Part shown: one piece after another, positions 6,308 through 13,866 of the stretch | How the letters are laid out: every line of letters starts with the position of its first letter | Numbering within the stretch: position 1 is the first letter of the stretch | Source: HGM11416 sp045596285 | Lineage (GTDB): Bacteria; Bacillota; Clostridia; Christensenellales; Borkfalkiaceae | Length of the DNA stretch: 19,859 nucleotides | Direction: 5' to 3' | Assembly (NCBI GenBank): GCA_045596285.1 | Contig: JAZOCA010000032.1 | Span: forward strand, 1-19,859 | Notes under the pieces: model-generated | Seen by the model: the letters and a program-made list of their open reading frames with translations, nothing else | Databases searched by the model: none | Told to the model about the DNA's origin: nothing | Position numbers and translations under genes: made by a program

Positions 6308-7258
6308 ATGGCTATTGCATACGGTATATTATTTGCATTATCACTTGTTATGCCACCGTTATATTTTACGTGTATACGTAAAAAGCAAGACGAACCGTGG
6401 TTGCTCGTTCTATTTCTTTGCGTTTGCGTTGTAACGCTTGGTTATTTTTTGGTTTCTATTTCAAAAACAGTAGAGTTTGCGTTATGGGCGAATAAAATCA
6501 CGTACTTAGGGCAAGTGGTTGTACCTATGTGTATGTTCATGATAATTTCGAAACTTTGCGGATACACTTATAAAAAATGGGTTTTAGGCGTGTTCATCTG
6601 TTTAGCTGTAATTATGTATGCTATCGTATTTACTACGGGGTGGATAGACTGGTATTATACTAACGTTACTATTGAATTTGAAAATGGCTCGGCATATCTT
6701 GTAAAAGAATATGGTATTTTGCACCCGATAAACCTTATTTACGTATTGATTTATTTCCTGTCTATGTTTGGGGTTTGCATTGCGTCGTTAGTAAAAAAGA
6801 AAGATGCGTCACAAAAACTTGCAGGATTTATGCTTGCTATCGTTCTTGGAAACGTCGCTATGTGGGTAGTAGAAAAGATTTCAACGTGGCATTTTGAAAT
6901 GCTTGCCGTATCTTACGTTATGAGCGTGCTTGCATATTTTTTCGTATATATATTACTTCAAGATTATATCCGTAAAGTTGACGTAATTCAGCCTACTACG
7001 GAGAAAACGAGAGTAATAGTTTTAGACTCTATACCAAAAGCAGAAAGAATAGAAAGAGTATTAAAATTACTTCCTACGGATAAAACGTTAACAACAAGGC
7101 AAATGGAAATGTTAGACGGAATTCTAGAAGGCAAAAGTCAAAAAGAAATTGCTGCCGATTTACATATTTCTGAAAACACTGTAAAATGGCATTTAGGCAT
7201 CTTATATAGTACTTTAAACGTTAGCGGTAAAGATGAAATTTTGGCACTTTTTAAGTAA
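6308..7258 (+). CDS. 7-TM membrane sensor fused to a LuxR-type HTH regulator
   Basis: This 316-residue protein starts at MAIAYGILF, with AAAGGAG (6294-6300) eight bases upstream. A further in-frame ATG at 6245 lies within the promoter and is rejected. Seven hydrophobic segments occupy about residues 4-21, 31-50, 61-82, 91-110, 137-161, 170-190 and 198-218, resembling the 7TM N-terminal domain of some histidine kinases. A linker of about 40 residues leads to a NarL/LuxR HTH (258-316: LTTRQMEMLDGILEGKSQKEIAADLHISENTVKWHLG). It has no kinase or receiver domain, so it looks like a one-component, membrane-tethered transcription factor that senses a signal in or near the membrane. A terminator follows. 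The next operon has a repeat-bearing promoter and is its most likely target, by inference. Confidence 0.85.
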   Translation: MAIAYGILFALSLVMPPLYFTCIRKKQDEPWLLVLFLCVCVVTLGYFLVSISKTVEFALWANKITYLGQVVVPMCMFMIISKLCGYTYKKWVLGVFICLAVIMYAIVFTTGWIDWYYTNVTIEFENGSAYLVKEYGILHPINLIYVLIYFLSMFGVCIASLVKKKDASQKLAGFMLAIVLGNVAMWVVEKISTWHFEMLAVSYVMSVLAYFFVYILLQDYIRKVDVIQPTTEKTRVIVLDSIPKAERIERVLKLLPTDKTLTTRQMEMLDGILEGKSQKEIAADLHISENTVKWHLGILYSTLNVSGKDEILALFK

Positions 7259-7270
7259 AACTTAAAATTT

Positions 7271-7301
7271 AACGGTAGTACAAGTTGCTACCGTTTTTTT
7301 T
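7271..7301 (+). terminator. Intrinsic terminator after the membrane regulator
   Basis: AACGGTAG (7271-7278) and CTACCGTT (7288-7295) form a perfect 8-bp stem with a 9-base loop, followed by a T tract (7294-7301). It separates the regulator gene from the following operon. Confidence 0.9.
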
Positions 7302-7339
7302 GTTCTTTTTTGCTTAAAATTTAATAAAAACTTAAAAAC

Positions 7340-7372
7340 CTATACCTAACCCATACTAAAACTATACCTGGC
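7340..7372 (+). promoter_or_regulatory. Three 11-bp tandem direct repeats, candidate activator site
   Basis: Units CTATACCTAAC (7340-7350), CCATACTAAAA (7351-7361) and CTATACCTGGC (7362-7372) repeat every 11 bp. The first and third share eight identical bases (CTATACCT); the middle one is a weaker match. The array ends five bases before the -35 box of the next promoter, the position of a class II activator site. An 11-bp period puts each unit on the same face of the helix. The binding protein is not shown; the neighbouring LuxR-type regulator or an OmpR-like regulator are candidates. Confidence 0.6.
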
Positions 7373-7377
7373 GGGTA

Positions 7378-7406
7378 GTGTCAAACGTATTATTATTTGA
7401 TATAAT
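7378..7406 (+). promoter_or_regulatory. Promoter of the Cys-motif protein/giant lipoprotein operon
   Basis: TATAAT (7401-7406) is a perfect -10 box preceded by TGA (extended -10). The -35 hexamer GTGTCA (7378-7383), 17 bp upstream, is a four-of-six match. A suboptimal -35 next to upstream repeats suits an activator-dependent promoter. Confidence 0.62.
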
Positions 7407-7459
7407 AATAATGCCTAAAAATAGATCAAGGGCTAAATAGTGATAAGGAGGTAACGCAT

Positions 7460-7900
7460 ATGGTAGCAAAAAGATTGCATTTTAACGAAATTGAATTACC
7501 TGTTGTAAAAGGGCATGAAAAAGTTCTCGATAAAGATCCAACTACTGAATACTTGTTTATAAATGCTCCAAAAGATATTTACACTTTGTACTTCGATAGT
7601 TCAATGCCTAAATTTGGAAAAAACGTTTTTAACGGGTGTGCAGAAAGTAGTTGTCTTGAACTAAATATGCAGGATAGGAAAATTTGCTTTTATTGCCCCA
7701 CTAGAACAAAAGGACGAAAAGATGCCCTATGGTATTTCAATATCGAGTTTATAGGCGAAAACGGTGAGATTTTTTTCTTGCCGGGGCAAATCTTGGTAAA
7801 TTCTGATGAGGTTTACCGCAAAATAGTCGGCGGAAAATTACCTTTCGTCGAAATCCTTGAAAAAATAAAAATAAAAAAATACATGGATGAAACCGTGTAA
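7460..7900 (+). CDS. Uncharacterised 146-residue protein with a four-cysteine motif
   Basis: I do not recognise this protein. It has a strong AAGGAGG (7445-7451) eight bases before the ATG. It has no signal peptide or TM segment, so it is probably cytosolic. Four cysteines sit at 60, 65, 76 and 79 (C-x4-C-x10-C-x2-C), a spacing that could bind zinc or form a redox centre. The flanking sequence (YLFINAPKDIYTLYFDSS before, DALWYFNIEFIGENGEIFFLPGQ after) suggests a beta-rich fold. The C-terminus is lysine-rich (EILEKIKIKKYMDE). It is the first gene of an operon with the giant lipoprotein, 14 bases downstream, so a role in its expression, export or function is possible but unproven. Confidence 0.7.
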   Translation: MVAKRLHFNEIELPVVKGHEKVLDKDPTTEYLFINAPKDIYTLYFDSSMPKFGKNVFNGCAESSCLELNMQDRKICFYCPTRTKGRKDALWYFNIEFIGENGEIFFLPGQILVNSDEVYRKIVGGKLPFVEILEKIKIKKYMDETV

Positions 7901-7914
7901 AAAGGAGAAAAAAA

Positions 7915-10900
7915 ATGAAGAAAAAGTCACTACTAATAACAATACTTCTTTTGATTTCTATTGTTGCTTTTTCTCTTACGGCGTGCAATAATGCAGTCAG
8001 CACGCTCGAAACACTCAAAAACGAATACGGGATCGTTGTTGACGGTGGCGGTTTTAAAGAAGGCTCTACCTTGGTAAGCAACGAAATCGTGGCGACCACG
8101 GAAGAAGCGGCAGAAGTTCTTACGGCAATTGCCGATCAAAACTACAATAAGGATGGTAGCGTATTTATTTTCGATATCTACGTTACGAAAGATGGGGTAA
8201 AGGTACAGCCCAACGGCAAGGTAACGGTTTCTGTTCCTATACCAAACGTTGAGATTGATAATTACCTTGTATTCCACGTTAAGGCAGATAACTCGGTGGA
8301 AAAACTTATTCCCACCGTGGCTAACGGAAAAATCTCTTTTGAAACAAGCAGTTTTTCCTACTTTGTAATTGCAGAAGATGCGCCAGCAGAACACGAACAT
8401 AACTACGAGTCCGTAGTAACGCCACCAACTTGTACTCAAGACGGCTATACCACGTATACTTGTGCCTGCGGAGACTCCTACGTAGGTAACACGGTTACCG
8501 CACCCGGTCATACCTACGTTGACGGCGAATGCGAGTGCGGCGCAGATGATCCTAACTATACACCGCCTCACGTACATAGTTACACATGGGTTGAAGGAAA
8601 AGCATCCACCTGCAAAGAAGAAGGCATAGCATCTCACTATAACTGCGAAGGTTGCGGGAAAAATTTTGATGAAAATAAGAGCGAAATTGCTTCGGTTTTA
8701 CTCCCGATCGGTTCGCACGAATACGGATCAATGTACTGGGGAAAATCCGCTAACTTCTGGGAAGAGGGCAATATTGAATACTGTCAATGCTCCGTGTGCG
8801 AAAAATACTTTGACAATGAATATAACGAAGTCAAAACTCCCGTAATTCCCAAATACTCAACTAATCTTTCCATCTGCGTAAACGGAAAGCCCACAGCGCT
8901 TACTCTCGACGAACAAAATGAAAGCTATATTATTTGGTCGATAAAAGGTCTTTCGGTTGTAAAAGGTGACGTGATTACCATTTGTCAAACCGATAATGCA
9001 GAATTCAGTCATAATTACTTTGCCGATGGTAACGTTGATACTTACGGAAAGATACTTACAACGGCGGCTGCTGCAAACGTAGTTCTTACAGCAACGCCTA
9101 ACGGACTTATGCTGTTTATCGACGGATACAAATATGAAGGTATCGTAATTGAAATCAATGGCGAGCAATATCCTATGAACTTCGTAACCTATCCTAGTGG
9201 CGAAGAGTCAAGTTATGTTTACGGTTACGTTAATTTTGCAGTAGGCGACAAATTCGTTATCATAGATAACGTAAGCGGTACTGTTTACGATTATGACGAC
9301 CTTGCTGAAGAATTATTATGGAATACTTGGGATTTCTACCGCGGTGATAACGGCGAGTTTGTGATCGATTTCTCCGCACGCTACGGAATTGAATTTGATA
9401 ATAATGGAAACAAGAAAATCTATATATCTAAGGCGTTTGCACCTTACGACGGTGAATCCTTTGGCATGGTATTTGAGGGTGATCGCGAGGATGAGCTTTT
9501 CGATAGCATGGAACTTCCCACTGGCGATGATGTAGACAACGAGTTTATGTGGACTCTTACTCATTGCACGACTATGAATAACGCCGATTTTATAGAGTAC
9601 ATAAATAAAAACGGACTAATCTTCTGCTATACAATTATAGATATTGAAGCTGGCGAAAAATTCAGTCTTAAAAACTTCACCACGGGTGAGTTTATTGGCG
9701 CTGACTACTTGGTAGATATAACAGGCGATATTACTGCAGTTACTCGCGAAGGCGATCTGGTTTCGGTACAAAAGAGTGGTAGTTTCTACATCATCTATTT
9801 GCCAGCGTTCAACTCCTTTACAATCGAGTGCGACACAAGCGATCCTTTGGCAGAGATCAATCTCTATGCTGGCGACAAGGCGGTAACTCTTATTCCCGAC
9901 GAGAACGGTGACATATTCTACGAGGGCTTCGAGTCGAAGACCTACAACCTCATTGCACTTGACGATGCAAGGTACTCGTCCTTGCCTATAATTCTTGACG
10001 AGTCCATGGATAAGACGCTTGTTGATCTTACCATCAGCGGTGATACCTATTCTGTTTATCCTACGAAGGAAGGTATCTATAACCTTCGCTATAACGTATA
10101 TACAAACGTTTTATACCTTGAATACGTTGGAGAGGAGAGCGGTTCTGATGAAGAGCCGACGGTCGAATACTTGTATTCCCTTATAACAACAAACGGTAAT
10201 AGCGACAATCAAACAGTTTCAATGCATGTTAACCCAACCAACTCGAAGGAGTTTTACTGTCAGGGCGTCAGCATAAAAGCAAACTACTTTATCAGCGTTA
10301 TGGAAATAGCAAAGGACGGCAGCTCATCTAATACGTATGGCGCGCTTGCCGATACAGATGCATCCATTGCACAATCCTACGGCACACTTGCAATGGTTAA
10401 GATTGCCGGAACATACGACGTTTACTTTGACACAGTAAAAAAGACACTCCGACTTATTCCTGCATCCAGCTCTACTGATCAAGTACTGCCTAAAGAAATT
10501 TACATCAGCGACGAGAAAACCTATACGCTTGTGGAAAGTCCTGAAAATGCAGATGAGCTTTGCTATCTCGGTATTGTTTTGGAAAGTTATGATTCTTTTA
10601 GAATTCGTGATACAAACAATAGTTTTATTGCTGATATAACGCTTGCAGAAGGCACAGCACATGCAGATACAAGTGGCGCTGCCGTTATGGTAGAGAAGGG
10701 AGGTATCTACAACTTTTACATCAACAAGGCTACTCACGAAGTTCGAATTGAACTTGCAACAGGTGGCGATTGTGAAGAGGGGGCTTGTGTATACGACAAG
10801 GGTGTTGTAACAAAAGAGCCTACTCACATAGAAGAAGGTGTAAAAACATTCACTTGCACAATATGTGGAAGAACAAGGACGGAATCCATCGAAAAAACAA

Positions 10901-13761
10901 GCGGTCACAGTTTTGGCAATTATATGCCAGACGAAGTGGATGAAACAAAGCACTACAAACAATGTGCTTGTGGCGAAAAAGAAAGTGCTGATTGTACCTT
11001 TGAAGATGGTATTTGTACAGTTTGTGGAAGAGAAAAACCCGAAGATGTAGATGGAATTATTATTGTAATATCCAAAGGAACAGCGAACTTTGAAGGTAAG
11101 GACACAGTTGCGACGTACAGCAACAACTACGGCGAAAATGCAAACGTCTACATTGCTCAAGAAAATGACGTACTAAACGTTACTTTAACCGACCAAGGCG
11201 AAAGAACGTTTAAGTATTGGGTTTCGGCAACAGGCGCGATCATTCCCGATGAAGATTTTTCAATCCTTGTATTCAGAAGTGGATATTATTATCCCGTATT
11301 TGAAGATACAGATATGAATTCATTTTCAAGTCGTGTAAAAATAGGTGATGGCAACTGCGAAGAAGGCGTTCTTTACATGTCAACAAATTCTAAAGGTGAT
11401 ATTAAATATGAGTTAGAATTTGTAAATTACGGACGTCATGATTTTGCCGAGTATGCAAACTATAATAATCAATATCATAAGCAAGAATGTTCGATTTGTG
11501 GCGAAAGCATTTTTGAACCGCATACCGATTATACAAGAGAAACCGAAAAAGAACCTACTCATACAGAAGAAGGTATTAGAAGATACGAATGTTTCTGTGG
11601 TTACGTATGGAGGGATTCCATCCCAGCTACTGATGAACACAGCGTTGACTACGACGATTGGCATATCGTAGAAGAAAGCAAAAACGGGCAGTACGGCAAA
11701 TATCGAGTTTATTGTAAATATTGTGACTACTATGAAGAATATTGGTATTTGGGTGGTTTTGATTTCGTAAGTTTTATCGATGGTAAGATGATCAACTATC
11801 AATACACATATGGCGGTAAGGTAAGCCACGACGAGTACTATTATAGTTATCGCAATGCCGAAGGTAAAAAGGTTTACATTTGGGCATTTCAATACGAGTA
11901 TGAGTATGCGTCAAATGCAGACTACAACGATACGTATATCTTTATGTACATCGATGATGAAAACTCAGCAACCATCGAGCCAGTTTATCTATCTAAATCA
12001 CGTGGCGATAGAAAGGCGGAATACCTGTGGGCTATTTACGGATATGCGTACGACGTAAATGGTTGGATCGATCTTTTGGATTATCCCGACCGTAATATCG
12101 GATGCAATGGTGGTATGTCTATGGGAAACAGTATGAGCGCGAGATCGTCTGTGCTTGAAGTGTATCATGACCAGTGGGCTGATACGTATAACAAGCTCCG
12201 CATCCCAACAAGCAAGGCATACAACGATTTGTCTGATACAGAATGGGAACTTTATCATGAAGGAGAAGCATTTGGCGGAAGAGCTGTTATCAGCTACGTT
12301 AAAGATATAGGAACATCACTTCAAAAATATTTCTACGTTGATAAAGCAACGGGCATTACGTACGGATACGAGGATTTTGGTACGGCTTATAGAACTACCT
12401 TTATCATGAGAACATACAAAACCATAGTATCTCCCGAGGAATTTGAGGCTCTTGACGATGACGGCAAATTGGTCAGCTACTCTTACGGTAATATCGAACA
12501 GGATATTAAGTCGCTGTGTGCTAAACGCATGGCATTTAACAACTTCACGTTGACCGTGCCACAAGAAGCGTCTGCGTTCAGACTAAGTGTGGATTTCTTG
12601 ATAGATGATCTGGTTGACCTTGGCGGATATTACTCAAGTGTTTACTATAATACAGCACAAGTTTTTGACGGTGGAAGCTACATTACGTTCTCCTGGTTGG
12701 GCGAAGACGGTCTTGTGTTTGACTGTTATGAAATTTGGGACTTTGTAAATCAGAAGTGGGTAGTGCTTTCCGAGAGTCCGGAATTTACGTTTAATTCGTC
12801 AGATAATCCCAGAAGAGATGCCGCATACGTTAGAGTCGTTTATCACAAAGTTGACGTTCCTGCTGAACCGAGTGAAAGATACACTATCACAATAGAAAAC
12901 GGCTATTTTGAAATTGACGGCAAGGAATACACCGGAACTGTTGAAGTACCTTTCAACACTATTGTTTATCCATATGCTAACGAAGTTGCTGGCAAAACGT
13001 TTGACCACTGGTTAGACGGCAACGGCGAAGAGTTTTACGACTACTACTTCTACGTTACTTCCGATATGACGTTGTCGCCAGTCTACACGGATACAATATA
13101 CAACGTATATTGTTCAGGTTGGAATTACGACTCTTACGTCAGCGTGAATGGCGGAGAAATGCATTATAGCAACGAATTTGAAGGTAAAGCAGGCGATACG
13201 TTCGAATTGAATACAACATACAATCCCGAATACGGATGTAACGTGTTCATTGGTTGGTATCTTGAATCTTACGGCCCAAATGGACATGAATATATTTTCA
13301 TTAGTGATAGCCAAACTTTCACATATGAAATAACTGGCGACGAATACGGTTCTTTATACGCAGTATGGACGACTGGAGATAATCCCATGATAAAAAAATT
13401 CGTCGATATCAAAGTTATAAATGGGTTCGTGTCTTATTCCGGCGGGGAAGGTGGTGACGTTGAAGGATTTATGCGCGACAATGCATATTCCGCTATAAGT
13501 GTATCGAATATGGGAAACGTTACTTTCTTTGATGATCCTACCGACGAAACTGTTTACACAGCTTGGGACGTAGCATACAGATACGAACTTGACGGTGAAA
13601 TGGCTCACGATACAGTAGAATCGTTTGAGGACGAGTATGATTATTATCCCGCTCGGTACTGGATAGACGATCCGCAATATAATTATCCAGATGGTCTAAT
13701 TAGCGTTACCGCAATTACTGTATCGAATGATAACGTAGAAGATGGAGTAGAGGAGATTTAA
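7915..13761 (+). CDS. Giant 1948-residue multidomain surface lipoprotein
   Basis: It starts with a signal peptide and the lipobox SLTAC, so C24 is the likely lipid anchor; AAAGGAG (7901-7907) precedes the ATG. Residues about 40-160 resemble a domain common in Firmicute surface proteins, ending in ISFETSSFSYFVIAE. Next come CxCG-type modules (for example GYTTYTCACGDSY, about 176-188; others near 222-257, 285-315, 951-1049 and 1174-1280), two with a KEPTH-x-EEG start (967 and 1212). Between about 560 and 950 lie repeated beta-sandwich-like units ending in SFYIIYLPAFNSFTIE, GIYNLRYNVYTNVLYLEY, GTYDVYFDTVKKTLRLIP and GIYNFYINKATHEVRIEL, spaced about 100 residues apart. Near 1656-1820 are two InlB_B/Flg_new-like repeats (KTFDHWLDGNGE, FIGWYLESYG). 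No LPXTG, catalytic motif or C-terminal TM is seen. It is acidic and Tyr-rich. Adhesion or polysaccharide binding is the likely role. Confidence 0.85.
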   Translation: MKKKSLLITILLLISIVAFSLTACNNAVSTLETLKNEYGIVVDGGGFKEGSTLVSNEIVATTEEAAEVLTAIADQNYNKDGSVFIFDIYVTKDGVKVQPNGKVTVSVPIPNVEIDNYLVFHVKADNSVEKLIPTVANGKISFETSSFSYFVIAEDAPAEHEHNYESVVTPPTCTQDGYTTYTCACGDSYVGNTVTAPGHTYVDGECECGADDPNYTPPHVHSYTWVEGKASTCKEEGIASHYNCEGCGKNFDENKSEIASVLLPIGSHEYGSMYWGKSANFWEEGNIEYCQCSVCEKYFDNEYNEVKTPVIPKYSTNLSICVNGKPTALTLDEQNESYIIWSIKGLSVVKGDVITICQTDNAEFSHNYFADGNVDTYGKILTTAAAANVVLTATPNGLMLFIDGYKYEGIVIEINGEQYPMNFVTYPSGEESSYVYGYVNFAVGDKFVIIDNVSGTVYDYDDLAEELLWNTWDFYRGDNGEFVIDFSARYGIEFDNNGNKKIYISKAFAPYDGESFGMVFEGDREDELFDSMELPTGDDVDNEFMWTLTHCTTMNNADFIEYINKNGLIFCYTIIDIEAGEKFSLKNFTTGEFIGADYLVDITGDITAVTREGDLVSVQKSGSFYIIYLPAFNSFTIECDTSDPLAEINLYAGDKAVTLIPDENGDIFYEGFESKTYNLIALDDARYSSLPIILDESMDKTLVDLTISGDTYSVYPTKEGIYNLRYNVYTNVLYLEYVGEESGSDEEPTVEYLYSLITTNGNSDNQTVSMHVNPTNSKEFYCQGVSIKANYFISVMEIAKDGSSSNTYGALADTDASIAQSYGTLAMVKIAGTYDVYFDTVKKTLRLIPASSSTDQVLPKEIYISDEKTYTLVESPENADELCYLGIVLESYDSFRIRDTNNSFIADITLAEGTAHADTSGAAVMVEKGGIYNFYINKATHEVRIELATGGDCEEGACVYDKGVVTKEPTHIEEGVKTFTCTICGRTRTESIEKTSGHSFGNYMPDEVDETKHYKQCACGEKESADCTFEDGICTVCGREKPEDVDGIIIVISKGTANFEGKDTVATYSNNYGENANVYIAQENDVLNVTLTDQGERTFKYWVSATGAIIPDEDFSILVFRSGYYYPVFEDTDMNSFSSRVKIGDGNCEEGVLYMSTNSKGDIKYELEFVNYGRHDFAEYANYNNQYHKQECSICGESIFEPHTDYTRETEKEPTHTEEGIRRYECFCGYVWRDSIPATDEHSVDYDDWHIVEESKNGQYGKYRVYCKYCDYYEEYWYLGGFDFVSFIDGKMINYQYTYGGKVSHDEYYYSYRNAEGKKVYIWAFQYEYEYASNADYNDTYIFMYIDDENSATIEPVYLSKSRGDRKAEYLWAIYGYAYDVNGWIDLLDYPDRNIGCNGGMSMGNSMSARSSVLEVYHDQWADTYNKLRIPTSKAYNDLSDTEWELYHEGEAFGGRAVISYVKDIGTSLQKYFYVDKATGITYGYEDFGTAYRTTFIMRTYKTIVSPEEFEALDDDGKLVSYSYGNIEQDIKSLCAKRMAFNNFTLTVPQEASAFRLSVDFLIDDLVDLGGYYSSVYYNTAQVFDGGSYITFSWLGEDGLVFDCYEIWDFVNQKWVVLSESPEFTFNSSDNPRRDAAYVRVVYHKVDVPAEPSERYTITIENGYFEIDGKEYTGTVEVPFNTIVYPYANEVAGKTFDHWLDGNGEEFYDYYFYVTSDMTLSPVYTDTIYNVYCSGWNYDSYVSVNGGEMHYSNEFEGKAGDTFELNTTYNPEYGCNVFIGWYLESYGPNGHEYIFISDSQTFTYEITGDEYGSLYAVWTTGDNPMIKKFVDIKVINGFVSYSGGEGGDVEGFMRDNAYSAISVSNMGNVTFFDDPTDETVYTAWDVAYRYELDGEMAHDTVESFEDEYDYYPARYWIDDPQYNYPDGLISVTAITVSNDNVEDGVEEI

Positions 13762-13822
13762 TTATCAACTTGAAAACGCTTTAAATTATGGCTGAAAAGT
13801 TACCTGAATAAAACGTTTAAAA

Positions 13823-13854
13823 AAACGGTAAGCACTTAAAAATGCTTACCGTTT
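13823..13854. terminator. Bidirectional terminator between giant lipoprotein and calcium ATPase genes
   Basis: AAACGGTAAGCA (13823-13834) and TGCTTACCGTTT (13843-13854) form a perfect 12-bp stem with an 8-base loop. On the minus strand the stem ends in a run of six T; on the plus strand the tail is TTTCTTT. It therefore serves both convergent genes, best for the ATPase. Confidence 0.9.
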
Positions 13855-13866
13855 CTTTATGTTATA

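Noticed and set aside
10324..11160. Long minus-strand ORF inside the giant lipoprotein gene
   Set aside because: It is antisense to a clearly coding region, rich in Cys, Phe and Ile as expected from a shadow frame, with no family resemblance.
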